A stretch of DNA of 41,783 bases, taken from the NCBI GenBank assembly GCA_021296265.1, contig JAGWAT010000009.1:70417-112199 (forward strand), given 5' to 3'. Below, in pieces: positions 15,538 through 23,863 of this stretch. The DNA is from Alphaproteobacteria bacterium (lineage in GTDB: Bacteria; Pseudomonadota; Alphaproteobacteria; TMED109). The notes under the pieces are model-generated. The model was given only the letters and a program-made list of their open reading frames with translations, did no database searches and was not told where the DNA came from. Both the position numbers and the translations under genes were made by a program. How positions within the stretch are numbered: position 1 is the stretch's first letter; each line of letters begins with the position of its first letter.

Positions 15538-17661
15538 ATGATCGCTTCCCGCCGCCTGCGTCGGCTGTCCCGCACGGCCGGCCTGTTCGTGGCCCTTGGC
15601 TTGACCGCGCCGGGCGTGGCCGGCGCAGCGCCCGGCCCTGCCTCCGAATGGGCCGACGGTGAAGCCTGGCGGACGCGGATCGTCTCGGCAGTGACCGCGA
15701 CAGGGACCCGGGCCACGCTTCCGCTCGGCCTGCAGGTAGACCTCCACGACGGCTGGCACATCTACTGGCGAAGCCCCGGCGAAGCCGGCCTGCCGCCCTC
15801 ACTCAGCGTCGAACCCGGTTCGGAGAACGTCGCGTCGGCCGCATTCCTGTGGCCGGCTCCCCGGCAGTCGATCGAGCAGGGACAGTTGGTCACGCGCACC
15901 TACTCTGGCAACGTGCTGCTGCCGGTTCGGCTCCATCTCGAGCAGCCTGGCCGACCGGCCACTCTCGTCGCCGGTATCGATTACCAAGTCTGCGACCAAA
16001 TCTGCATTCCCGTGCGGGTCGACGCACGGCTGCACGTCCCCGCCGGCACTGCCGCCCCCAGCTCCCACGCCCGTCTGGTCGCTGAAGCGGAGGCCAGGGT
16101 GCCGGGCCTCCCGGAAGCCGCTGGATTCGAGCGGCTGGACGCCGGATTTGACGGGGTCGGCACGGTTCGTGTCACGGCCGAGAGCCTGTTTGCGCTTGAC
16201 GCCGCGCCCGACGAGATCACGGCCCTGCTGGAAGGGCCGGAGGGGATCTTCTTCCGTAGCGGCGCTGCGACCGTATCGGCCGACAGGAAGATGGTGAGCG
16301 TCGATGTGGAGGTCCTGCCGCCATTCGATCCCGAGCGCATTGCCGGCGCCGACCTGGGCATCACCCTGGTCACCGGCGCGGCGAATGCATACCGCCAACT
16401 CGTCGTCGACGGGTCGCCCGCACCGCCGAGCGACGGCATGACGCTCGGCGTCGCCTTCCTCCTGGCCTTGCTCGGAGGCCTGATCCTGAACCTGATGCCG
16501 TGCGTGCTGCCGGTGCTCGGAATCAAGATCGCTCGTCTCGTCGATGCCGCCGGGCAGGACCGGGCAACCGTCTCCGCGAGTTTTCTTGCAACGGCGGCCG
16601 GCATCGTCACGTCGTTCGGCCTGCTTGCACTGCTGGTCGCCGCTGTGCGCGCTGCCGGCCTGACCGCCGGCTGGGGGTTCCAGTTTCAGATCCCGGAATT
16701 CATCGCGTTCCTCGCGGTGATCGTGCTGCTGTTCGCGGCAGTCCTCGCGGGCGTCTGCGAGATCCGGCTGCCGGTGCGGGTGAGCCGCTGGCTGCACCAG
16801 GCCGGCGGAGATGCCAAGGGGCACGTCGGCGCGTTTGCGGAAGGAGCGTTCGCCACCATCCTGGCCACTCCGTGCACCGCGCCCGTGGTCGGCACCACGG
16901 TCGGATTTGCGCTCACCCGCGGCTTCGGCGACATCGCGCTCGTATTTCTGGGCCTCGGACTTGGCATGGCCGTGCCCTGGCTACTGGTCGCCGCCCGACC
17001 CGGCCTTCTGGTCGTGCTACCCCGCCCCGGCCCCTGGATGGGCCGCCTCAAACTGGTCCTTGCGCTTCTGCTCCTCGGTACCGCCGTCTGGCTGCTGTCG
17101 GTGCTGCACGCCGCCGCCGGGCTCATACCGACCGTGCTCGCCGCCGGACTGAGCGGGCTCGCGGTTCTCGCCTTCGCGGTCCGGAGGCCTGAACGGGCAA
17201 TCCCGTCAGCACGGGCCGCCGGTGTTGTCGCGGTATTCTTGGCCGTCCTGGTTCCGGCCTTGGTCGAGCGCGGGCCACCCGGCGAGGCCACCCGTGCGGG
17301 AGACCCGCTGTGGCTGCCATTGGACCCCGCGGCGGTGCCCGGAATGGCCGCGGATCGGGTCGTACTGGTGGACGTGACCGCCGAATGGTGCGTGACCTGC
17401 GTCGTCAACAAGCGCTTGGTGCTCGATCGCCCGCCGGTGCGCCGTCTTTTGGAGGCCGGCGAGGTCGTGGGTCTGCGCGGCGACTGGACCCTCCCCAACC
17501 CCGCCATCGCCGCGTACCTGGCGAACCACCAGCGCCTGGGTATTCCGTTCAACGCAGTGTACGGCCCGGCCCTGCCGAATGGCGAGGTGCTGCCAGAACT
17601 GCTGAGCCCAAATGCGGTGGTCGAGGCCGTCGAACGCGCCAAACGGACCGAGGTCAGGTAA
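15538..17661 (+). CDS. DsbD-family thiol:disulfide interchange protein
   Basis: Membrane protein that carries reducing power from cytoplasmic thioredoxin to the periplasm. From the ATG at 15538 it has 707 residues starting with an export signal (basic start, hydrophobic LFVALGLTAPGVAGA). The periplasmic N-terminal DsbD-alpha-like domain has the Cys pair CDQIC at about 152 and 156. The transmembrane core of about eight helices has MPCVLP (Cys about 322) and TPCTAP (Cys about 446), the redox pair of the CcdA/DsbD core. The C-terminal thioredoxin-like domain has WCVTC (Cys about 618 and 621). All three pairs are present, so it looks functional. The frame extends to an ATG at 15472, but that would place 22 residues before the signal. 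No strong ribosome binding site was found. It starts 80 bases after gcvPB and may be co-transcribed. Likely roles are cytochrome c maturation or protein-thiol repair. Confidence 0.9.
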   Translation: MIASRRLRRLSRTAGLFVALGLTAPGVAGAAPGPASEWADGEAWRTRIVSAVTATGTRATLPLGLQVDLHDGWHIYWRSPGEAGLPPSLSVEPGSENVASAAFLWPAPRQSIEQGQLVTRTYSGNVLLPVRLHLEQPGRPATLVAGIDYQVCDQICIPVRVDARLHVPAGTAAPSSHARLVAEAEARVPGLPEAAGFERLDAGFDGVGTVRVTAESLFALDAAPDEITALLEGPEGIFFRSGAATVSADRKMVSVDVEVLPPFDPERIAGADLGITLVTGAANAYRQLVVDGSPAPPSDGMTLGVAFLLALLGGLILNLMPCVLPVLGIKIARLVDAAGQDRATVSASFLATAAGIVTSFGLLALLVAAVRAAGLTAGWGFQFQIPEFIAFLAVIVLLFAAVLAGVCEIRLPVRVSRWLHQAGGDAKGHVGAFAEGAFATILATPCTAPVVGTTVGFALTRGFGDIALVFLGLGLGMAVPWLLVAARPGLLVVLPRPGPWMGRLKLVLALLLLGTAVWLLSVLHAAAGLIPTVLAAGLSGLAVLAFAVRRPERAIPSARAAGVVAVFLAVLVPALVERGPPGEATRAGDPLWLPLDPAAVPGMAADRVVLVDVTAEWCVTCVVNKRLVLDRPPVRRLLEAGEVVGLRGDWTLPNPAIAAYLANHQRLGIPFNAVYGPALPNGEVLPELLSPNAVVEAVERAKRTEVR

Positions 17662-17735
17662 CCTGCAGTCCGCTGCTCCAGGGGCCATCGGGTCGCTCGC
17701 AGCCGCATGCCACCACTCCAACCCGGGAGGCTCCG

Positions 17736-18218
17736 ATAGCCATTTCCACCGGTGATTCCATTCCCGCCGCCACCCTCCGCCGTCTCAGCGCAGACGGTAT
17801 GGAAGAAGTTTCTACGACCGCGTTCTTCGGCGACCGCAAAGTGGTCCTGTTCTCAGTACCGGGCGCATTCACGCCCACCTGTTCTGCGCAGCACCTCCCG
17901 GGCTTCGTGCAGAACGCCGATGCGATCAAGGCGAAGGGCGTCGACGAGATCATCTGCATCGCCGTCAACGATGCGTTCGTGATGGACGCCTGGGGCAAGA
18001 GCCAGAACACCGGCGCTTCCGTGACGCTGCTCTCCGACGGAAACGGCGAGTTCACGCAGGCGCTCGGTCTGGGGCTGGACGGCACCGGCTTCGGCCTCGG
18101 CCAGCGTGGACAGCGGTTCGCGATGGTGGTGGAGAACGGCACGGTCACCCACCTGGCCGTCGAGGAGCCGGGCGCGTTCGAAGTATCGAGCGCCGAGAGG
18201 ATCCTGGCCGCCCTCTGA
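17736..18218 (+). CDS. Peroxiredoxin, Prx5 type (apparent ATA start)
   Basis: Thiol peroxidase that reduces hydrogen peroxide and alkyl hydroperoxides. The peroxidatic Cys is at about 49 in PGAFTPTCSAQHLPGF, with a second Cys at about 74 in EIICIAVNDAFVM; the C-terminus is HLAVEEPGAFEVSSAE, typical of the Prx5/AhpC-TSA subfamily. Length from 17736 is 160 residues, the family norm. Normal members begin M-A/T-I-x-x-GD; here AISTGDSIPAATL is preceded by ATA, five bases after GGGAGG (17725-17730). No ATG, GTG or TTG lies in frame between this point and the ATG at about 17801, which would delete 22 conserved residues. So either ATA is the start or an ATG has been mutated or misread. It is 74 bases after the dsbD-like gene, which fits a shared thiol-redox role. 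Confidence 0.9.
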   Translation: MAISTGDSIPAATLRRLSADGMEEVSTTAFFGDRKVVLFSVPGAFTPTCSAQHLPGFVQNADAIKAKGVDEIICIAVNDAFVMDAWGKSQNTGASVTLLSDGNGEFTQALGLGLDGTGFGLGQRGQRFAMVVENGTVTHLAVEEPGAFEVSSAERILAAL

Positions 18219-18258
18219 TGCCGCGCGGCGCCGTGCGGCCTGCCGGGGATTGCTGCCG

Positions 18259-19914
18259 ATGAGCGAGACTTCCGCACAACCCCCCGAGCGCGAAGCCATG
18301 GAGTTCGACGTGGTGATCGTTGGCGCCGGGCCCGCCGGCCTGGCGGCCGCCATCCGGCTTCGCCAGCTGGCCGACGAAACCGGCCGGGACATCTCGGTGT
18401 GCGTCGTGGAGAAGGGCCCCGAAGTCGGTGCCCACACGCTGTCGGGGGCCATCCTGGACCCGCGCGGTCTCGATGAACTGCTTCCCGACTGGCGAACCCT
18501 CGACGCGCCGGTTCGGACGCAGGTCCGGGAGGAACGCCTGCTCTTCCTCGGGGCGAAGCGCAGCTTCGCCTGGCCGCACGCCCTGCTGCCGCCCGCCATG
18601 CGGAACGAGGGAAACTACGTCATCAGTCTCGGCAACCTCTGCCGCTGGCTCGCCGGACGGGCCGAGGACCTGGGCGCTGCTGTCTTCCCCGGCTTTGCGG
18701 CGACCGAACTGCTCATGGACGGCGAACGAGTGTCGGGAGTTGCGACGGGTGACATGGGGCTGGCCGAGGACGGCGCACGGGGCCCTGCGTGGCAGCCGGG
18801 GGTCGAGCTCCGCGCCACCTTCACGCTGCTGGCGGAGGGCTGCCGCGGGAGCCTCGGCAAGCAGGCCATTCGCCGCTTCAACCTCGATCGGGACAGTGAG
18901 CACCAGACGTACGGACTCGGCCTCAAGGAACTGTGGGAAATTGCGCCCGAGCGCCACCAGCCGGGCCTCGTCCTCCACAGCGCCGGCTGGCCGTTACCCG
19001 CCGACACCTACGGCGGGTCGTTCCTCTACCACTTGGGGGACTGCCAGGTAGCCGTCGGCTTCGTGGTCGGGCTCGACTATCCGAATCCACACCTCAGCCC
19101 GTTTGACGAGTTCCAGCGGTTCAAGACCCATCCCGCGATCCGGCCGACGTTCGAGGGCGGCCGGCGCATCGCGTATGGCGCCCGCGCCCTCAACGAGGGC
19201 GGGCCGCAGAGTCTGCCCCGGCTGGTATTTCCGGGCGGCGCGCTACTCGGCTGCGATGCCGGCACCCTGAACGTTCCCCGCCTCAAGGGCACCCACACGG
19301 CCATCAAGTCGGGCTCGTGCGCCGCCGAGGCGGTTGCCCGGGCCCTGGCCGACGGCGGCGCCGAGTGCAGTGCCTACGATGCGGAGTTCCGGGCATCCTG
19401 GGCGTACCGTGAATTGCTGCAGGGTCGGAACGTGCGCCCGGGATTTCGCTACGGGCGGTTCTGGGGAACGGTCCATGCCGGCATCGACCAGATCCTGCTC
19501 CGAGGCAGGGCGCCGTGGACCCTCCACCACGGTGAACCAGACCACGCCAGCCTGGACGATGCCGCCGCGGCGTCACCGATCACCTACCCGAAACCCGATG
19601 GTGAGATCACGTTTGATCGCCTGACCAACGTGGCGTTTTCCGGAACCAACCACGAAGAAGGCCAGCCGTGCCACCTGCAGCTGGCTGATACGGAGGTTCC
19701 GCTGAACGTGAACCTCGCCCGTTACGACGGGCCGGAGCAGCGGTACTGTCCGGCGGGTGTCTATGAGTTTGTGGTCGAGGAGGGCGCGCAACGACTGCGG
19801 ATCAACGCACCCAACTGCCTGCACTGCAAGGCCTGCGATATCAAGGATCCGACTCAGAACATCACCTGGGTTCCGCCACAAGGTGGCGAAGGCCCCCGCT
19901 ATCCCAACATGTGA
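18259..19914 (+). CDS. Electron transfer flavoprotein-ubiquinone oxidoreductase
   Basis: Inner-membrane FAD/4Fe-4S enzyme that passes electrons from ETF (fed by acyl-CoA, dimethylglycine and sarcosine dehydrogenases) to ubiquinone. 551 residues, normal length. The FAD-binding dinucleotide motif VIVGAGPAGLAAAIRL is at about 17-32. The 4Fe-4S ligands are the Cys of RYCPAGVYEF and the three of NCLHCKACDIKDP near the C-terminus, followed by the family ending NITWVPPQGGEGPRYPNM. The ATG at 18259 gives the usual short leader before the FAD domain; a second ATG at 18298 (MEFDVVIVG) is possible. It starts 40 bases after the peroxiredoxin gene. Glycine and one-carbon metabolism can feed ETF through sarcosine or dimethylglycine, a possible link to the gcv genes, but this is inference. 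Confidence 0.96.
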   Translation: MSETSAQPPEREAMEFDVVIVGAGPAGLAAAIRLRQLADETGRDISVCVVEKGPEVGAHTLSGAILDPRGLDELLPDWRTLDAPVRTQVREERLLFLGAKRSFAWPHALLPPAMRNEGNYVISLGNLCRWLAGRAEDLGAAVFPGFAATELLMDGERVSGVATGDMGLAEDGARGPAWQPGVELRATFTLLAEGCRGSLGKQAIRRFNLDRDSEHQTYGLGLKELWEIAPERHQPGLVLHSAGWPLPADTYGGSFLYHLGDCQVAVGFVVGLDYPNPHLSPFDEFQRFKTHPAIRPTFEGGRRIAYGARALNEGGPQSLPRLVFPGGALLGCDAGTLNVPRLKGTHTAIKSGSCAAEAVARALADGGAECSAYDAEFRASWAYRELLQGRNVRPGFRYGRFWGTVHAGIDQILLRGRAPWTLHHGEPDHASLDDAAAASPITYPKPDGEITFDRLTNVAFSGTNHEEGQPCHLQLADTEVPLNVNLARYDGPEQRYCPAGVYEFVVEEGAQRLRINAPNCLHCKACDIKDPTQNITWVPPQGGEGPRYPNM

Positions 19915-19922
19915 ATTTGCCC

Positions 19923-21053
19923 ATGCGCACCTTTGCTGTGTCCTTCTTGCTGGCCGGGCTCGCGCTGTTCGGTACCGCTGATTCGATCGCGGACGAACGT
20001 CTCGCCACCATCCGCCTGCCCGAGGGTTTCGTCATCGAGGCATTCGCCGAGGTTCCCAACGCGCGGCAGATGGCCTGGGGCGCGCAAGGCACGCTCTTCG
20101 TCGGCACCCGCCTGGATGGACGGGTGTTTGCGGTGTCTGACGACGATGGCGACGGGCGGGGGGAACGGGTGCGTGTGGTTGCATCAGGACTCCTGATGCC
20201 AAGCGGGGTTGCTTTCCGCGACGGCGCACTCTTCGTAGGCGCCGTCAGCACGATCCTGCGTTTTGACGATATCGAGGCCAGGCTGGACGACCCGCCGCCC
20301 CCCGTCACCGTCACGGACCGGCTTCCCACCGACCAGCACCACGGCTGGAAGGTGCTGGGGTTTGGGCCGGACGGGCGCCTCTACGCTCCGGTCGGCGCGC
20401 CCTGCAACGTCTGCCGGGTCGACGGTTACTACGGCAGCGTGCTCCGGATGCGCCCCGATGGCTCCGAGATCGAGGTCTACGCGCGGGGGGTCCGCAACTC
20501 GGTCGGGCTCGCGTGGCATCCGGTCACCGGCGAGCTTTGGTTCACCGACAACGGCCGCGACCATCTGGGCGATGACCTCCCGCCCGGCGAACTGAACCTG
20601 GCCGACGGGCCGGGCCGCCACTACGGTTTTCCGTTCTGTCACGCCGGCACGCTCCGAGATCCCAACCTGGGAGGCGACGGGGAATGCGCCGACTCGGAGC
20701 CGCCCGCGCAGAGCCTGGGCCCCCACGTGGCGCCGCTCGGCCTTGCCATTCATTCGGGCACCGGGGTGCCTGACAGCTACCGTGGCGCGGTGTTCATTGC
20801 CGAACACGGGTCCTGGAACCGGACACGAAAGATCGGCTACCGAATCACCGTCGTTCGGCTTGCCGACGATCACCGGACCGCGCTGGGCTACGAAACGTTC
20901 GCCGACGGATGGCTCAAGTACGAGCGGGCTTGGGGACGTCCGGCCGATGTGCTTGAGGCGCCGGACGGTTCCCTCATGATTGCCGACGACCGGGCCGGCA
21001 TGATCTATCGAATTCGGTACGTCGGCGAAGGACCCGACGTGGGCGGCGGCTGA
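19923..21053 (+). CDS. Periplasmic sugar/sorbosone dehydrogenase-like beta-propeller
   Basis: Six-bladed beta-propeller of the PQQ-dependent glucose/sorbosone dehydrogenase (GSDH/SNDH) superfamily; members oxidise sugars or alcohols in the periplasm, though many homologues are uncharacterised. From the ATG at 19923, 376 residues with a signal peptide (MRTFAVSFLLAGLALFGTAD). Family features are LPEGFVIEAFAEVPNARQM, HHGWKVLGFGPDGRLYAPVG, YARGVRNSVGLAWHP, LWFTDNGRDHLGDDLPP and IAEHGSWNRTRKIGYRI. A GTG at 19911 overlaps the ETF-QO stop and is an alternative start, suggesting coupling. Cys pairs in APCNVC and FCHAG may be structural. It ends 6 bases from the convergent MORN gene. PQQ dependence is not proven by sequence. 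Confidence 0.85.
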   Translation: MRTFAVSFLLAGLALFGTADSIADERLATIRLPEGFVIEAFAEVPNARQMAWGAQGTLFVGTRLDGRVFAVSDDDGDGRGERVRVVASGLLMPSGVAFRDGALFVGAVSTILRFDDIEARLDDPPPPVTVTDRLPTDQHHGWKVLGFGPDGRLYAPVGAPCNVCRVDGYYGSVLRMRPDGSEIEVYARGVRNSVGLAWHPVTGELWFTDNGRDHLGDDLPPGELNLADGPGRHYGFPFCHAGTLRDPNLGGDGECADSEPPAQSLGPHVAPLGLAIHSGTGVPDSYRGAVFIAEHGSWNRTRKIGYRITVVRLADDHRTALGYETFADGWLKYERAWGRPADVLEAPDGSLMIADDRAGMIYRIRYVGEGPDVGGG

Positions 21054-21059
21054 GCGCGC

Positions 21060-23819
21060 CTACTCGCTTTCGACCCGCGTGCCGTCGGGATAGGTCGTCA
21101 CGGTCCGGCCTTGCGCCGCACCGTTCTCGAAGATCGCTTCGAGCTTCACACCGTTCGCGTAGGTCAGAATCCCGGGACCATGGAAGGTGCCGTTTTCGAA
21201 TCCGCCTTCGTACCGGGTGCCGTCCGGATACACGAGCACGCCCTGTCCAGTCTGCTGTCCGCCTGAGATCCCACCCTCGTACCGGGTACCGTCCGCGTAG
21301 AGGACCGTAGCTGATCCCTCAAGGCGGTCGCCGTTCTCGTACGTCCCGGCAAACTTGCTTCCATTGGGGTGTGTGTACGTACCCTCACCGTGGAACCGGT
21401 TGTTCCGGAAGGCACCTTCGTAGGTCGCACCGTCCGCAAACCGGTAGACGCCGTGCCCCTCGCGGCGGCCGTCGACGAACTCGCCCTCGTAGGTAGTCCC
21501 GTCGGCAAACCGGAACACGCCCTGCCCTTCGCGCTGGCCGTCGACGAACGTGCCTTCATACGTCGCGCCGTCAGAAAGCGTCAGCTTGCCGACACCGGAC
21601 ATGGTGCCCGCGACGAAGTCCCCCTCATAGGCGCCGCCGAGGGCGAACGTCAGCGTACCGGGGCCGGTCATGGCGTTGTCCACGAATGCACCGACGTAGA
21701 TGTTGCCGTTGGCAAACGTCAGCGTACCGGCACCGTGCCGGCGGCCGTTCTCGTACGTCCCCGAGTAGGTCTCGACCTCCGGGTGCGTGTACGTGCCCGC
21801 ACCGTGGAACTGGTTGTCGCGGAATGCGCCCTCGTAGGTTCGGCCATCGACAAACCGGTACACGCCCTCACCCGTGCGCTGCCCGGCCAGGAAGTCCCCC
21901 TCGTACACGTCGCCACTCTGAAAAGCCAAGGTACCTGCTCCGGCCGGTTGGCCATCGACGAAGCCGCCTTCGTACCGGCTCCCGTCCGAGTACACCATCG
22001 TTCCGGTCCCGCTGCGGCGCTCCCCGCGTTCGTAGGTACCGGTGAAGCTGCTGCCGTCCGGGTGGGTGTACGTACCCTCGCCGTGGAACTGGTCTGCCTC
22101 GAACGCTCCTTCGTACCGCGCTCCGTCTGCGAACTCCAGCAGGCCCTGACCCGACCAGGTGCCGTCCCGAAAGTCCCCCTCATACCGCAAGCCGTCCGCT
22201 GCGCTGAGCACGCCTCGACCTTCCCGCCTAGCCGCAGCGAAGTCGCCCTCGTAGACATCGCCATTCGCAAACCGGAATACTCCCCGGCCGTCGGGCAGGC
22301 CGTCCACGAAATCACCCTCGTAGACATCGCCGTTCGCGAACGTAAGCGTTCCGGTGCCATTCATGATGCCGTCGCGGATGTCGCCCACGGAACGGCTACC
22401 GTCGGCATACACCAGTGTCCCCGAACCCTGCACCAGCGTGCCGTTCTCGTATGTTCCGGTGTATGCGCTCCCATTCGGGTGCGTGTACGTGCCCTCGCCG
22501 TGAAACTGATTGGCCACGAAGGCGCCCTCATAGGTCGCTCCGTCGGCAAACCGGAACACGCCTTGCCCGTCACGTCGGCCGTCGACGAACTCGCCTTCGT
22601 AGGTGCCGCCGGCGGCAAACGTCAGCGTGCCGGTGCCCGCCATGACGCCGGCAGCAAAAGTGCCGACGTAGACATTGCCATCGGCGAAGGTCAGCGTGCC
22701 GGTGCCGTGCCGGTGGCCGCTCTCGTACGCGCCCGAGTAGGTGACTCCGTCTGGTTCAACGTACGTGCCCTCGCCGTGGAACTGGTTGCCGCGGAACTCA
22801 CCCTCGTACGTTCTGCCGTCGGTAAACCGCTGCACCCCCCGACCCTCCCGGCTGCCCGCCACGAAGTCGCCCTCGTACACGTCGCCGCCCTGGAACGTGA
22901 GTGTGCCGACCCCCGCTGGCTGGCCAGCCACGAACGGTCCCTCGTACACGTCACCGCGCGCGAACGTGAGCTTGCCAGTGCCGGTTCTCTGGCCGGCCAC
23001 GAACTCACCTTCATAGACATCGCCGCTCTGAAACGTGAGCTTGCCGACCCCCGCCGGCCGGCCGGTCACGAACGGCCCTTCGTACACGTCACCGCGCTGG
23101 TACGTCAGCCTGCCGACCCCCGCCGGCTGACCATCCACGAACTCCCCCTCGTACACGTCGCCGCCCTGGAACGTGAGCTTGCCGACGCCGGCCCACTGAC
23201 CATCCACGAACTCCCCTTCATAGAGGCTCCCGTCCGCGTACACCCGTGTCCCCGAGCCGCTGCGTCGCTCTCCACGTTCGTAGGTGCCGCTGAAGCTGCT
23301 GCCGTCCGGGTGCGTGTACGTGCCCTCGCCGTGGAACTGGTCGTCCTCGAACGCCCCCTCGTACCGCGTCCCCTCCGCGAACTCCAGCACGCCCTGACCC
23401 CACCGCGCACCAGCCTGGAACTCGCCCTCGTACCGGGAGCCGTCGGCAAACCGGAACACCCCTCGGCCGTCGGGCCGGCCAGCCGCAAAGCCGCCCTCGT
23501 AGAGATCGCCGTTCGCGTACACGAGCGCGCCGGTTCCGGACATCTCGCCGTCGACGAACGTGCCCTCATATTCATTGCCGTTCGCGAACGTGAGCTTCCC
23601 CGAACCATGCATGACGCCGGCGCGGATCTCGCCGACGTAATGGCTTCCGTCCGCAAAGCGCATCTCGCCCTGCCGCTCGGCATCGGGGACCGGTGCCGGA
23701 TCCGAAGGGGAGGGCGCCTCAACTTCCTCGTTCGTGTCTTGAGCGTGCGCCGGCAGCGCGCCCACGGCTCCGAAAAGCACAAGCAGGGCACCAAGGATGT
23801 GTGCAGCGAGCGCAGGCAT
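21060..23819 (-). CDS. Exported MORN-repeat protein with 37 repeats
   Basis: 919 residues. An N-terminal signal peptide (hydrophobic ILGALLVLFGAVGALPAHA, likely cut after residue 26) is followed by an acidic Pro/Glu/Asp linker to about residue 50. The rest of the protein is MORN repeats of 23 residues (Y-E-G-x-F-x-x-G-x-x-x-G-x-G core): I count 37, four of them 24 long. No enzymatic domain follows; the last repeat runs into RVESE at the stop. MORN units form an extended beta-sheet that in other proteins binds phospholipid or acts as a scaffold. The chosen ATG at 23819 is the only start giving a signal peptide; the frame reaches 24053 but then overlaps lpxC. It starts 44 bases after the lpxC stop on the same strand, so it is probably co-expressed and may act at the envelope. 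Function unknown. Confidence 0.88.
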   Translation of the reverse strand: MPALAAHILGALLVLFGAVGALPAHAQDTNEEVEAPSPSDPAPVPDAERQGEMRFADGSHYVGEIRAGVMHGSGKLTFANGNEYEGTFVDGEMSGTGALVYANGDLYEGGFAAGRPDGRGVFRFADGSRYEGEFQAGARWGQGVLEFAEGTRYEGAFEDDQFHGEGTYTHPDGSSFSGTYERGERRSGSGTRVYADGSLYEGEFVDGQWAGVGKLTFQGGDVYEGEFVDGQPAGVGRLTYQRGDVYEGPFVTGRPAGVGKLTFQSGDVYEGEFVAGQRTGTGKLTFARGDVYEGPFVAGQPAGVGTLTFQGGDVYEGDFVAGSREGRGVQRFTDGRTYEGEFRGNQFHGEGTYVEPDGVTYSGAYESGHRHGTGTLTFADGNVYVGTFAAGVMAGTGTLTFAAGGTYEGEFVDGRRDGQGVFRFADGATYEGAFVANQFHGEGTYTHPNGSAYTGTYENGTLVQGSGTLVYADGSRSVGDIRDGIMNGTGTLTFANGDVYEGDFVDGLPDGRGVFRFANGDVYEGDFAAARREGRGVLSAADGLRYEGDFRDGTWSGQGLLEFADGARYEGAFEADQFHGEGTYTHPDGSSFTGTYERGERRSGTGTMVYSDGSRYEGGFVDGQPAGAGTLAFQSGDVYEGDFLAGQRTGEGVYRFVDGRTYEGAFRDNQFHGAGTYTHPEVETYSGTYENGRRHGAGTLTFANGNIYVGAFVDNAMTGPGTLTFALGGAYEGDFVAGTMSGVGKLTLSDGATYEGTFVDGQREGQGVFRFADGTTYEGEFVDGRREGHGVYRFADGATYEGAFRNNRFHGEGTYTHPNGSKFAGTYENGDRLEGSATVLYADGTRYEGGISGGQQTGQGVLVYPDGTRYEGGFENGTFHGPGILTYANGVKLEAIFENGAAQGRTVTTYPDGTRVESE
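21282..23639 (-). repeat. Large internal duplication within the MORN array
   Basis: Repeats 1-18 (codons 61-476, bases 23639-22392) align in order with repeats 19-34 (codons 477-846, bases 22391-21282). Repeats 1-6 match 19-24, including the pair QFHGEGTYTHPDGSSF then GTYERGERRSG in both. Repeats 12-18 match 26-34. Copy 1 carries five near-identical QPAGVG-type repeats (7-11) where copy 2 has one (25); copy 2 has two extra repeats around 30 and 32. So a block of roughly 16-18 repeats was duplicated, followed by local expansion. Confidence 0.75.
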
Positions 23820-23863
23820 GCGCCGGAGTGTAGCCGATGCGGGAAGTCTTCCGGCCGGCTCCG

